64,000 nt of DNA from FEN-1219 sp963728995 (GTDB lineage Bacteria; Pseudomonadota; Gammaproteobacteria; Steroidobacterales; Rariloculaceae), in the NCBI GenBank assembly GCA_963728995.1, contig CAVSMD010000006.1:62001-126000 (forward strand), written 5' to 3'. A program made the position numbers and the translations under genes. Of this stretch, positions 53,000 to 61,506 are shown in pieces (position 1 is the stretch's first letter; each line of letters opens with the position of its first letter). The notes under the pieces are model-generated. The model saw nothing but the letters and a program-made list of their open reading frames with translations, was not told the DNA's origin and ran no database searches.

Positions 53000-53165
53000 C
53001 TCCCGCGCGGCCGAACCGTGCCGGCGTTCACAGTGGGCAGAGGCAACGGTGCTGTCGCCCGCAGTTGCGGCGTGTACTCCGGACACACGGGCAAGACGGC
53101 GCGGGCGCCATTGCGGCCAAAGGCGAGCCACGCCGCGGCGATGCGGTGCCGCTCGCCGCGGCGAC

Positions 53166-54152
53166 TCAGCGAAACAGCAGCGATGCGAAGTGATAGAGGT
53201 CGTTCTTCCAGACCGGGAACGTATGAGCGCCCGAGTCGATGTACCACTTGTGTGGCACCTTCTGGGCCGCCAGATAGTCGTGCACTCCCGCGCTGATGTT
53301 GAACAACCCGTCCTCGTTACCGCATGACACCCATAGGAGCTCGAGACGCCGGGCGGCCTTCGGATCCTTGACGAGCTCCGCAGGCGGCTTGGTGTTCGGC
53401 GCCGACGAGAAGCCGCCGACCCATGCGAACGTGTCGACGTTCGCGAGACCGAAGTTCAGCGACTGGCCGCCGCCCATCGACAGCCCGGCGAGCGCCCGCT
53501 GCTTGCGGCCCTTCGCCACCGAGTAGTGGGCCTCGATGAACGGAATGAGATCGCCGATCAGCTCGCGCTCGAACGCGGCGTACGCCTCGAACTCCACGGC
53601 CATGGCCGCGCCGCCCGGACCGCCCGGACCGCCGGGGCCGCCGGGGCCGCCGGGGCCGCGCGCTGCGCCCGGCGCACCTGCGCCGGATGCGCCCGGGCCG
53701 CCCGGACCCGGCCCGCGGCCGGTGAACAGCGTCGACGGCTCGTTTGACGCGCGCCCGTTGGGCATCACCACGACCATCGGCACGGCCTTACTGTCGGCGA
53801 TGAGATTGTCGAGGATCGCGCCGGCGGCGCCAGGGCCCGGCCAGTGCGTCTCGTTGCCACCGATACCGTGCAGCAGATAGAGCACCGGGTATTTACGGCT
53901 CGTCGAGTACCCGGGTGGCAGGTAGATCGAAGCCGGCCGCTTATTGCCCGTGACCTTCGAGTCGAACTCGATCCTCTCGATGCGTCCCGCGGGCACGCCT
54001 TCGCGCCGCATGTCGAACCCGGCGGGCGCCGCCGCCAGCGTCGCCTCCGGTTTTGGCTGCGGCGGGGCGCCGAATTGCGCCGACGCGACACCGGCCGTCG
54101 CGACGACGGCAGCGGCGAGCGCGGCTTGCAGTAACGAACGTGCGATGGACAT
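53166..54152 (-). CDS. Exported esterase (alpha/beta hydrolase) with a Gly-Pro-rich insert
   Basis: A 328-residue esterase of the D-type/feruloyl-esterase group. Signal peptide AALAAAVVATAGVASAQ; hydrolase core with ASIYLPPGYSTSRKYPVLYL then LHGIGGNE, the nucleophile Ser225 in ALAGLSMGGGQSL, the acid probably in NEDGLFNISAG, and the His in IDSGAHTFPVWKNDLYHF. Between the second and third core strands, about 40 residues of Gly, Pro and Ala with collagen-like GGP units are inserted, encoded by near-identical 9-bp repeats. The insert is probably a flexible loop. The substrate is unknown; such enzymes cleave aryl or sugar esters. Confidence 0.85.
   Translation of the reverse strand: MSIARSLLQAALAAAVVATAGVASAQFGAPPQPKPEATLAAAPAGFDMRREGVPAGRIERIEFDSKVTGNKRPASIYLPPGYSTSRKYPVLYLLHGIGGNETHWPGPGAAGAILDNLIADSKAVPMVVVMPNGRASNEPSTLFTGRGPGPGGPGASGAGAPGAARGPGGPGGPGGPGGPGGAAMAVEFEAYAAFERELIGDLIPFIEAHYSVAKGRKQRALAGLSMGGGQSLNFGLANVDTFAWVGGFSSAPNTKPPAELVKDPKAARRLELLWVSCGNEDGLFNISAGVHDYLAAQKVPHKWYIDSGAHTFPVWKNDLYHFASLLFR
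53607..53717. repeat. GC-rich tandem repeat inside the esterase gene
   Basis: Units such as CCGCCGGGG and CCGCCCGGA recur with a 9-bp period, encoding Gly-Gly-Pro on the minus strand. Such tracts can change length by slippage in whole codon triplets, so the insert length is likely to vary between strains. Confidence 0.8.
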
Positions 54153-54206
54153 GGCTTGTACCCCCCAAAGAGTTGTCGTTGATGCTCTGAATCGTGGGAG
54201 CGAGCC

Positions 54207-54911
54207 TCAGGCGTCTTTCACCGTCAAGACGGCCTTCGCCGCGAGCGCGCCGCCGTCGTGGCGCTCGATCTCGAAGAACACGCCGTCCACGTGGCCGTCG
54301 TGGTTCGCGTCTATGAACGGGTCATTGTCGTTGAACGCCTTGCGCTTGCGGAAGTGCTCCCGGTACGGATCCTGTTTCTCGAAGATCTCGGCGTTCACCT
54401 CGTCCTCGAAGAACGCCTGGCCCGCGAGGCGCTCGCGCGCCGCGGTGAACACCTTGAAGTGAATGTGCGGCGTGCGGCCGCCGTACCAGCTCGGGTATAC
54501 CGTCTTGAACCGCACCCAGCCGTCGGCGTCCGCGAGCTGTGTGCCGCGCAGGAACGTGGCCCCCACGGCGGGCGCAGTCGAGATGCCGCCGACGCCGTCC
54601 TGACGCTCGTAGCCCGAGTAGAGGCCGAGCGCGTCGGCCTGCCAGAGGTCGAGCCGCGCGCCGGGCAACGGCGCGCAGTCACGACCGCGCGTGATCCGCA
54701 GCGCCACCGCGAGCGGCACGCCGGGCCGCCCGCTCGCGATGTCGGAGCGCACGAGCATGGGATCGAAGTAGAACGGGCCCTCGCCGGAGTCGGGGGTGAC
54801 CGTGCAGCTTGCAGCCTGCGCGAATGCGCGCGGCAGCCCGAGCGTCAGCGCGCAGGCGGATGCCGCGGTGAGCACACGCCGCCGGCCGAGGACCGGACGT
54901 TTCGAGGTCAT
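54207..54911 (-). CDS. Tat-exported intradiol dioxygenase-like protein
   Basis: A 234-residue protein related to catechol/protocatechuate intradiol dioxygenases. It has a Tat-like signal (GRRRVLTAASACALTLGL), then the beta-sandwich: GARLDLWQADALGLYSGYER (first Tyr ligand region), RFKTVYPSWYGGRTPHIHFK (second Tyr and the two His iron ligands, as Y-x-x-W-Y-x4-PHIH) and FFEDEVNAEIFEKQDPYREH. Exported members are known in many soil bacteria; their natural substrates are unclear. It lies 54 nt upstream of the esterase gene on the same strand, so the two may act on the same aromatic ester. Confidence 0.85.
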   Translation of the reverse strand: MTSKRPVLGRRRVLTAASACALTLGLPRAFAQAASCTVTPDSGEGPFYFDPMLVRSDIASGRPGVPLAVALRITRGRDCAPLPGARLDLWQADALGLYSGYERQDGVGGISTAPAVGATFLRGTQLADADGWVRFKTVYPSWYGGRTPHIHFKVFTAARERLAGQAFFEDEVNAEIFEKQDPYREHFRKRKAFNDNDPFIDANHDGHVDGVFFEIERHDGGALAAKAVLTVKDA

Positions 54912-55029
54912 GGGCGTCTCCCGAAGTCTGTTGTTTGGTATAGCACGTTGGCGGTCCGCGCGTTAGCCGCACCGCTCGAGGCGGCAACCAGCAACGCCAC
55001 TCACGCAACGCTTCCGTTATCATCCAGGC

Positions 55030-55389
55030 ATGTCGAAGCTGCTGCTGAATCTGCGTGGCGTGCCGGATGACGAGGCCGACGACGTGCGCCGCTTCCTCGA
55101 CGGGGGTGGAATCGGCTATCGCGAGACGGAGCCCAGTATGTGGGGCACCTCGGGCGGCATCTGGATCCATGACGCCGACGTCGCGGTAGCGAAGCGGCTG
55201 ATGGGCGAATACCAACGCGAACGTGAGGCTCGTACGCGCGCGGAACGCGCCGAGGCGAAGCGCAATGGGACGGCGGAGACCTTCGTCGCCGTGCTGCGCA
55301 CGGAGCCGTTGCGGGTAGTCCTGACGGTGATCGGGATGTTGCTGCTGCTCGCGCTGATGGCCATACCGGTACTGTTGCTGTCCAAATAG
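55030..55389 (+). CDS. DUF6164-like protein
   Basis: A 119-residue protein: SKLLLNLRGVPDDEADDVRR, GIGYRETEPSMWGTSGGIWI, a charged helix (YQREREARTRAERAEAKR) and one C-terminal membrane helix (VVLTVIGMLLLLALMAIPVL). I recognise the pattern from a gammaproteobacterial family of unknown function, DUF6164, from memory. The soluble part would be cytosolic and sense or bind something at the membrane. It stands alone, divergent from the intradiol dioxygenase. Confidence 0.75.
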   Translation: MSKLLLNLRGVPDDEADDVRRFLDGGGIGYRETEPSMWGTSGGIWIHDADVAVAKRLMGEYQREREARTRAERAEAKRNGTAETFVAVLRTEPLRVVLTVIGMLLLLALMAIPVLLLSK

Positions 55390-55399
55390 GGGGAGCCTC

Positions 55400-56407
55400 G
55401 TGATCAACAGACGCCTGTTCCTCGAATCGGTCGCGGTGGCCGGCGTATCGTCGCTCGCACCTTCGTTTGGCGCGCTCGCCGAACAACGTCGCGCAAAGCT
55501 GAATGTGCGCGGCGGCGCGATCGACGTGCACCACCACTTCGTGCCGCCGGGCGGGACCACCAACAGACCGTGGTCGCCGCAGATGTCGCTCGAGCAGATG
55601 GATGAGTTCGGGATCGGCGTCGCCATTCTTTCGATGACCCAGAACGGTGAGCTGCTCTACAACGGCACGGAGAAGGGGCGAGCTGCCGTGCGGGCCGGCA
55701 ACGAGTACGGCGCCACGTTGATGCAGCAGTACCCGAAGAAGTTCGGTCTCATGGGCGGCATCCCCATGCCCGACATCGAAGGCTCGCTGAAAGAAGTGGA
55801 GTATGCCTACGACACGTTGAAGGTCGATGCGATCGGCATCTACACCAACGACAATCGAGGGCGTTGGCCCGGGGATCCGTATTTCGAACCGCTGTGGCAG
55901 GAGCTGAATCGGCGCAACGCGATCGTCTACATGCACCCGCTCGCGCCGCAGTGCTGCAGCGATCTGAAGTACGGTGCTGCGGCGAGCATGGTGGAATACG
56001 ACTTCGACGTCACGCGCGGCGTCGTCAGCATCGTGGTCAACGGCGTCATGTTCCGTCATCCCAACATCCGTTTCATTACCGTGCATTCGGGCGGTACGGT
56101 GCCGATGCTCGCCGGCCGCATGAACGACCGCATCCCGCGGGGCGCCGAGCAGTACTTGCCGAACGGGCTGTATGCCGAGCTGCGCAAGTGGTACTACGAT
56201 GTCGCTCATGCCACCTTTCCATGGCCGTATGCGGCCATGAAGGCGTTCATGCCGGAGTCGCAGATTCTTTTCGGGACCGACTACGCGCCTGAACCGATCG
56301 AATCGACCGTGGACCGGTTGCCGGCACTGAAGCTGCCGCGAGCGTTCGAGCAGATGATGCTGCGCGGCAATGCCGAACGCTTGTTCCCGCGCTTCAAAGC
56401 GAGGTAG
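55400..56407 (+). CDS. Exported amidohydrolase (ACMSD-like family)
   Basis: A 335-residue metal-dependent hydrolase/decarboxylase. It begins at GTG with a Tat-like signal (INRRLFLESVAVAGVSSLAP). The metal site is the H-x-H of AIDVHHHFVPP; further ligands are the His in VYMHPLAPQCC, the His in FITVHSGGTVPMLAGRM and the Asp in LFGTDYAP. This ACMSD-type arrangement fits decarboxylases and lactone-forming hydrolases of ring-cleavage pathways. Export is unusual. The intradiol dioxygenase and carboxymuconolactone-decarboxylase-like proteins in this window are also exported, so a periplasmic aromatic route is conceivable but unproven. Confidence 0.85.
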   Translation: MINRRLFLESVAVAGVSSLAPSFGALAEQRRAKLNVRGGAIDVHHHFVPPGGTTNRPWSPQMSLEQMDEFGIGVAILSMTQNGELLYNGTEKGRAAVRAGNEYGATLMQQYPKKFGLMGGIPMPDIEGSLKEVEYAYDTLKVDAIGIYTNDNRGRWPGDPYFEPLWQELNRRNAIVYMHPLAPQCCSDLKYGAAASMVEYDFDVTRGVVSIVVNGVMFRHPNIRFITVHSGGTVPMLAGRMNDRIPRGAEQYLPNGLYAELRKWYYDVAHATFPWPYAAMKAFMPESQILFGTDYAPEPIESTVDRLPALKLPRAFEQMMLRGNAERLFPRFKAR

Positions 56408-56503
56408 GAGGTCGTCGACGCGCCCACTCGCTTCGCTTCGGCTGGGATTGCGTGCAGTGCAGCGCGAGAAACCACAACGAAAAACCGTCGCCAGGGTCCC
56501 TAG

Positions 56504-56776
56504 ACACGGCTCGTTAGTTCGTTACCGAGTCCCGGTTGGGAATACACCTTTCGCGAGTGGGGCGCAGCCCAGGCCGATAAGTACCTGGACGAACTCGATG
56601 ATGGCCTCAAGGAACTCGGGGATAACCCCGGGTTGGGTGCGAAACGCGACTATGTACGCGAGGGCTACCGCGTGCTGTTCATCAACAGCCACGCGGTCTA
56701 TTGCACGGTTACCCCGTCCGCCATCCATGCCATCCGTGTGCTTCATGGCCAGATGGACCCCGGCAGGTATTTATAG
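56504..56776 (+). pseudogene. ParE/RelE-type toxin fragment lacking its start
   Basis: An open stretch after a TAG at 56501 encodes WEYTFREWGAAQADKYLDEL, DDGLKELGDNPGLGAKRDYV then REGYRVLFINSHAVYCTVTP and IHAIRVLHGQMDP to the stop. This is the C-terminal three quarters of a ParE toxin, which poisons gyrase in studied cases. No ATG, GTG or TTG precedes it in frame, the first strand is missing and no antitoxin gene lies upstream. It is therefore a decayed module. Confidence 0.75.
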
Positions 56777-56902
56777 CGATCAATGGGCTCCAAGCGCTGA
56801 TTGGGCGTTCTCGGTGCACGCCGGCGACACTCCCCGCATACGCAGGATAGAATCTTCGAGGACAAGGGCGCGAGCCGCCGCTACCCTACGAGGAGACCCA
56901 CA

Positions 56903-57364
56903 ATGGCCATCAGCCTGAAGGTCAACGGGGCGACCTATTCGGTCGACGCCGAGCCGGACACGCCGCTGCTCTACGTGCTGCGCAACGATCTCGAGCTCAA
57001 TGGCGCCAAATACGGCTGCGGCATGACGCAATGCGGTGCCTGCACGGTGCTGGTCAACGGCGCGGCGACACGCTCCTGCGTGACTCCGGTCGGCTCCATC
57101 GAAGGCAACGAGGTGACCACGCTCGAAGGGCTGGGCACGCTCGACAAGCCGCACCCGCTGCAGAAGGCCTTCATCGACGAACAGGCGGCCCAGTGCGGCT
57201 ATTGCGCGAGCGGCATGATCATGACGGCGGCCGACCTGCTCAACCGCAACAGCCAACCGCAGGAGGCGGACGTACGGGCAGCGCTTGCCGACAATCTCTG
57301 CCGCTGCGGCACCCACAACCGGATCGTCCGCGCGGTGCTACGCGCAGCAAAGGGAGCGGCATGA
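56903..57364 (+). CDS. Molybdenum hydroxylase 2Fe-2S subunit
   Basis: The small electron-transfer subunit (153 residues) of a xanthine-oxidase-family enzyme of the isoquinoline 1-oxidoreductase type. The plant-ferredoxin cluster is CGMTQCGACTVLV with a fourth Cys in TRSCVTPVG. The second cluster is CGYCASGMIM plus NLCRCGTHNRI. No signal peptide; the exported large subunit would carry it across by Tat. The start ATG 56903 has AGGAGA 8 nt before it. It overlaps the large-subunit start by 4 nt. Confidence 0.93.
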   Translation: MAISLKVNGATYSVDAEPDTPLLYVLRNDLELNGAKYGCGMTQCGACTVLVNGAATRSCVTPVGSIEGNEVTTLEGLGTLDKPHPLQKAFIDEQAAQCGYCASGMIMTAADLLNRNSQPQEADVRAALADNLCRCGTHNRIVRAVLRAAKGAA

Positions 57365-59568
57365 AGACCAAACGCCGCGACTTTCTCAAGTCTGCCGGCG
57401 TCGTCGTCGCCTTCAGCTGGAGTGTGCCGACAGTCTTCGCTCAAGCTGCGGCGCGTCCCGCTCTTCCCGGCAGCCTCGGCACCAACCGCATGCTCGACGG
57501 CTGGATCCGCGTCAACCCGGCCGGCACGATCACGGTGTTCACCGGCAAATGCGAGTTCGGCCAGGGCATCTTGACGGCGCTTGCGCAGATAGCGGCCGAA
57601 GAGCTGGATGTCGCGTACGAGCGCGTCGAGATCGTCTCGGCGGATACGGCGCGCACGCCCAACGAGGGGATGACCGCCGGCAGCCTGTCGGTCGAGAACA
57701 GCGGCACGGCACTGCGGTTCGCCTGCGCGGAGGTGCGCCAGATCCTGCTCAAGCTGGCCGCCGCGAAGCTCGGCGTCGCCGTTGCCAGCCTGACCGTAGT
57801 GGACGGAACGGTGACCGGCGCAGGGTCGGTTACCTACTGGGAGCTCGCACGCGACGCGAACCTCAAGCGCGAGGCCACGGCCCAGGCGAAACCGAAACCA
57901 CCCGCGCAGCACGGGATAGTCGGTCGCAGCATTCCGCGCCGCGACATCCCGGCCAAGATGACGGGCGGCGCCGCCTTTGTGCAGGACTTGCGGCTTCCCG
58001 GCATGCTGCATGGCCGCGTGGTGCGGCCGCCACGCTATGGTGCCAGCCTCGACAGCTTCGACGAGGCCCAGGTCAAGGCGATGCCGGGAGTCATCGCCGT
58101 GGTGCGTGACGGCAGCTTTCTCGGCGTGGTGGCGCGGCGCGAGGAGCAGGCCATCAATGCGCGGCTCGTGCTGATTGCGTCCGCCAAGTGGTCGGGCGGC
58201 TCCGAGCTGCCGGATCCTAAGAAGATGTACGTTCAGCTCATGTCCCTGCGCAGCGAAGACAGGGTGATAGGCGAGAAGGACGCGCCGGTGCCCGCCGACG
58301 CCAAGGTGATCGAGGCGACGTACCATCGGCCCTATCTGGCGCATGCCGCAATCGCGCCCTCCTGCGCGGTGGCCGAGTTCAAGGACGGCAAGCTTGCGGT
58401 CTGGACCCACAGCCAGGGCGTTTTCCCGCTGCGTGCCACGATCGCCAGGGCGCTCGGACTTCCGCCGAGCGACATCCGCTGCATCCACGCCGAGGGCGCC
58501 GGCTGCTACGGTCACAACGGCGCCGACGATGTCGCCTTCGACGCCGCCATGCTGGCGCGCGCGATCGATGGGCGGCCCGTGCGACTGCAATGGATGCGTG
58601 ACGACGAGTTCAAGTGGGAGCCCTATGGCCCTGCCATGACCATGAAGGTCAAGGGCGCGGTCGCCGGCGGCCGAGTAGTCGACTGGGCCTACGACGTCTG
58701 GAGCCAGGGCCACAACTTCCGGCCCGGCGCTCCCGACGGTGTCAACCTGCTCGGGAGCTGGTACCTCGCCGATGCGAAACGGCCGGCTCCAGCACGCCAT
58801 GCCGCGCAGCCGAACGGCGCGGGCGATCGCAACGCGATCACGCTGTACGATTTCCCGCGCCAGCGCACCACGCACCACCTGATCATGGACAATCCGGTGC
58901 GCACCTCGGCGCTGCGCTCGCTCGGCGCCTATGCCAACGTATTCGCGATCGAGTCCTTCATGGACGAGCTCGCGGCTGCCGCAGGTCTAGACCCCGTGGC
59001 GTTCCGCCTCGCGCACATTAAAGATGAGCGCGAGCGTGCCGTGATCGAAGCCGTGGCGAGGGCCGCCGCCTGGAAATCGGGCGAGCACGGCGACGGCCGG
59101 CGCGGCCGCGGCGTAGGCTTCGCGCGCTACAAAACCGTGGCCACCTACACTGCGGTGATAGCCGAGGTCGAAGTGAATCGCACGACCGGCGTCGTCAAGG
59201 TGCCGCGCATCTGGATCTCGGCGGATGCCGGGCAGATCATCAATCCCGACGGCCTGACCAACCAGATCGAAGGCGGCGTCATCCAGTCGACGAGTTGGAC
59301 CTTGCATGAGCACGTGCGATTCGATCGCAACGGGATTCAGTCTTCGGACTGGTCGAACTATCCGATCCTGACCATGCCGGACGTGCCCACGGTCGAGACC
59401 GCGCTGATCGACCGGCCGAACGAACGTGCGCTCGGTGCCGGCGAAGCTGCGCAGGGGCCGACGGCGGCCGCCATCGCCAATGCGTTCGCAGCCGCGACCG
59501 GCACGCGCATCCGCGAGCTACCGTTGACGCCCGAGCGGGTGAAGGCGGCCTTGGCGGGGCAGACTTAG
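57361..59568 (+). CDS. Molybdenum hydroxylase large subunit (isoquinoline 1-oxidoreductase beta-like)
   Basis: The catalytic molybdopterin-cytosine-dinucleotide subunit of 735 residues. It begins with a Tat signal (KRRDFLKSAGVVVAFSW). Family blocks include NPAGTITVFTGKCEFGQGIL, MTAGSLSVENSGTALR, GAGCYGHNGADDVAFDAAML and, at the end, ALGAGEAAQGPTAAAIANA with the catalytic Glu in GEAAQGP. Members hydroxylate N-heteroaromatics or oxidise aldehydes in the periplasm or at its face. The substrate is not deducible. It forms an operon with the 2Fe-2S subunit; no cytochrome subunit or MCD chaperone (XdhC-like) follows. Confidence 0.9.
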   Translation: MKTKRRDFLKSAGVVVAFSWSVPTVFAQAAARPALPGSLGTNRMLDGWIRVNPAGTITVFTGKCEFGQGILTALAQIAAEELDVAYERVEIVSADTARTPNEGMTAGSLSVENSGTALRFACAEVRQILLKLAAAKLGVAVASLTVVDGTVTGAGSVTYWELARDANLKREATAQAKPKPPAQHGIVGRSIPRRDIPAKMTGGAAFVQDLRLPGMLHGRVVRPPRYGASLDSFDEAQVKAMPGVIAVVRDGSFLGVVARREEQAINARLVLIASAKWSGGSELPDPKKMYVQLMSLRSEDRVIGEKDAPVPADAKVIEATYHRPYLAHAAIAPSCAVAEFKDGKLAVWTHSQGVFPLRATIARALGLPPSDIRCIHAEGAGCYGHNGADDVAFDAAMLARAIDGRPVRLQWMRDDEFKWEPYGPAMTMKVKGAVAGGRVVDWAYDVWSQGHNFRPGAPDGVNLLGSWYLADAKRPAPARHAAQPNGAGDRNAITLYDFPRQRTTHHLIMDNPVRTSALRSLGAYANVFAIESFMDELAAAAGLDPVAFRLAHIKDERERAVIEAVARAAAWKSGEHGDGRRGRGVGFARYKTVATYTAVIAEVEVNRTTGVVKVPRIWISADAGQIINPDGLTNQIEGGVIQSTSWTLHEHVRFDRNGIQSSDWSNYPILTMPDVPTVETALIDRPNERALGAGEAAQGPTAAAIANAFAAATGTRIRELPLTPERVKAALAGQT

Positions 59569-59642
59569 AACGGCTTTCTATGCTCTAGTGTGCGGGGATG
59601 TGATTGCGTCACTTTAATAGTGTCACTGCGAAGGGGGGTCCA

Positions 59643-60920
59643 ATGGATTCGAAACGAAACAGCCGTAGAGAGCTCCTCAAGTTCGGCGCCGCGTTAGCCG
59701 GTGGAGTCACGGTGGCCCTACGGGGCAAAGCCCAAGCCCAAGAGCACAACCATCCGGCGACTCCAGGTAGCGAGAACGCCTCGCCGATGATTCACGGCAG
59801 CAAGGAGCAGATCGAATACGGCCAGCGTTCCAAATACGTCACCTCCGTGCGCATCGCGCACCCCATGGGCGGCAGGCCGTCACCCGACGTGTTTGGCAAG
59901 GTGTTTCACGTGGCCACGCCGTTGCAGGATTCCGTTGGCGTGATCACGCCATCGTCGTTGCACTATGTCGCGACGACCCGCGGCTCCTATCTGCCGGACA
60001 TCGATCCCCAGCAGCACACGCTGACGCTACACGGCCTGGTCGATCGGCCGCTCACCCTCACCGTGGACGACTTGAAGCGCTTCCCGTCGGTCACCCGGCT
60101 GCACTTCATCGAGTGTGCGGGCAACCGGCACGATGGGCAGCAAAAAACCGTGCAAGAGACGCACGGCATGACGAGCTGCTCCGAATGGACGGGCGTGCTG
60201 CTGTCCACGCTGCTCAAGGAATGCGGCCTGAAAGGCAGCGCGAAATGGTTCGTGGCGGAAGGCGCCGAAGAAGTAAAGGGCGCATCGAGCATACCCATCG
60301 CCAAAGGCATGGACGACTGCCTCATCGCCTACGGCCAGAACGGCGAGCCCTTGCGGCCACAGCAAGGGTTTCCAGTGCGCATCATGGTTCCCGGATTCGA
60401 GGGGATCTACCACACCAAGTTTCTGCGGCGCATCAAGGTCGTCGACCGGTTTTACATGAACTACAACGAATTCGGGCATCTGCGGCCGGAGGCCAAAGAG
60501 CTCGCGCTCGGCGAACAGATTGGGCCGAAGTCGGTCATCACGTACCCCTCCGGCGCACAGCAGCTGCCTGGCCCGGGATTCTACGAGATCAGCGGGCTCG
60601 CCTGGTCCGGGGGTGGCGCCGTCAAGACCGTGGAAGTATCCACCGATGGCGGGAAGAAGTGGAACCGCGCGGAATTCAAGAACACTGCGCAACGCATGGC
60701 GCACGTCCGATTCGGCTACGAGTGGCGATGGGACGGAAGCGAGACCGAAATTCTGTCCCGCTGCACCGACGAGATCGGGCAGAGGCAGCCAATGCGGGAG
60801 GAGATCGCCAATTGGTGGAAAGTACCGTTCGAGCGGAACTACCGGGTGCCCGGGCTGGACAACAGCGTGATGCCTTGGAAAATCGCCAGGGACGGGAGTG
60901 TGACCAATGGGCTCGCTTGA
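59643..60920 (+). CDS. soxC: Sulfite dehydrogenase, molybdenum subunit (SoxC-like)
   Basis: A sulfite-oxidase-family molybdopterin enzyme of 425 residues. Tat signal SRRELLKFGAALAGG; molybdenum-binding Cys158 in HFIECAGNRHDG; substrate-pocket block VRIMVPGFEGIYHTKFLRRI; and a C-terminal dimer domain (EISGLAWSGGGAVKTVEVST). SoxC works with the cytochrome SoxD on protein-bound sulfane sulfur in thiosulfate oxidation, or as a plain sulfite dehydrogenase. The start 59643 has AGGGGGG 3-9 nt before it. It overlaps the cytochrome gene by 14 nt. No soxXYZAB genes are here, so a stand-alone sulfite dehydrogenase is at least as likely. Confidence 0.9.
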   Translation: MDSKRNSRRELLKFGAALAGGVTVALRGKAQAQEHNHPATPGSENASPMIHGSKEQIEYGQRSKYVTSVRIAHPMGGRPSPDVFGKVFHVATPLQDSVGVITPSSLHYVATTRGSYLPDIDPQQHTLTLHGLVDRPLTLTVDDLKRFPSVTRLHFIECAGNRHDGQQKTVQETHGMTSCSEWTGVLLSTLLKECGLKGSAKWFVAEGAEEVKGASSIPIAKGMDDCLIAYGQNGEPLRPQQGFPVRIMVPGFEGIYHTKFLRRIKVVDRFYMNYNEFGHLRPEAKELALGEQIGPKSVITYPSGAQQLPGPGFYEISGLAWSGGGAVKTVEVSTDGGKKWNRAEFKNTAQRMAHVRFGYEWRWDGSETEILSRCTDEIGQRQPMREEIANWWKVPFERNYRVPGLDNSVMPWKIARDGSVTNGLA

Positions 60921-61506
60921 GAGGCTCGAGGTGCGCAACCCGCTCAAGGGGGTGACGATTCCGCTGCTGCTAGCGAGCCTCGTGGGGAGCCCCGCAATCG
61001 CGCAGTCACCCACTTATGGCCTAGGACGCACGCCGACCGCCGAAGAGCTCGGCCGCATGGACATCTCGATCGGTCCTACAGGAGAGGAGCTCCCGCCCGG
61101 CACGGGCACCGCGAAGGAAGGGGCACAGCTTTACCTGCAGAAGGGCTGTATCGGCTGCCACGGCGCAGACGGCCTTGGGGGATTGGCGCCCGCGTTGCAG
61201 TCGACACGAGGCGCAGATGTTCCCGTCTGGAAAAAGGAGCGCATCCTGCCACTGCGCTCGCCGTATGCGACCGTGGTGTGGGATTTCATCCGTCGCGGTA
61301 TGCCACTTGGGCTCGAGGGCACTCTGACGCCCGATGAGGTCTATTCGTTGACGGCCTACCTGCTCTTCCTCAATCACGTGATTCCGGAGGACCAGGCACT
61401 AGACAAGCAGAATCTGCCGACGATCAAGATGCCGATTGGCGATGAATTCGGCAAACCGCATGAGTTCAAGCTCAACGCGCCAAGGCTAAAGGGTTACCCC
61501 TACTGA
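60907..61506 (+). CDS. soxD: Cytochrome c subunit of the sulfite dehydrogenase (SoxD-like, short)
   Basis: A 199-residue exported cytochrome with signal IPLLLASLVGSPAIAQ and one haem site, CIGCHGADGLGG; the Met ligand is likely in RRGMPLGLEG. The opening YGLGRTPTAEELGRMDISIG then PTGEELPPGTGTAKEGAQLY is the SoxD N-terminal signature. Classic SoxD has a second haem domain and about 380 residues; this one lacks it, as in many SorAB-like and short SoxD pairs. The stop overlaps the next start as CTGA. Confidence 0.9.
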   Translation: MGSLERLEVRNPLKGVTIPLLLASLVGSPAIAQSPTYGLGRTPTAEELGRMDISIGPTGEELPPGTGTAKEGAQLYLQKGCIGCHGADGLGGLAPALQSTRGADVPVWKKERILPLRSPYATVVWDFIRRGMPLGLEGTLTPDEVYSLTAYLLFLNHVIPEDQALDKQNLPTIKMPIGDEFGKPHEFKLNAPRLKGYPY

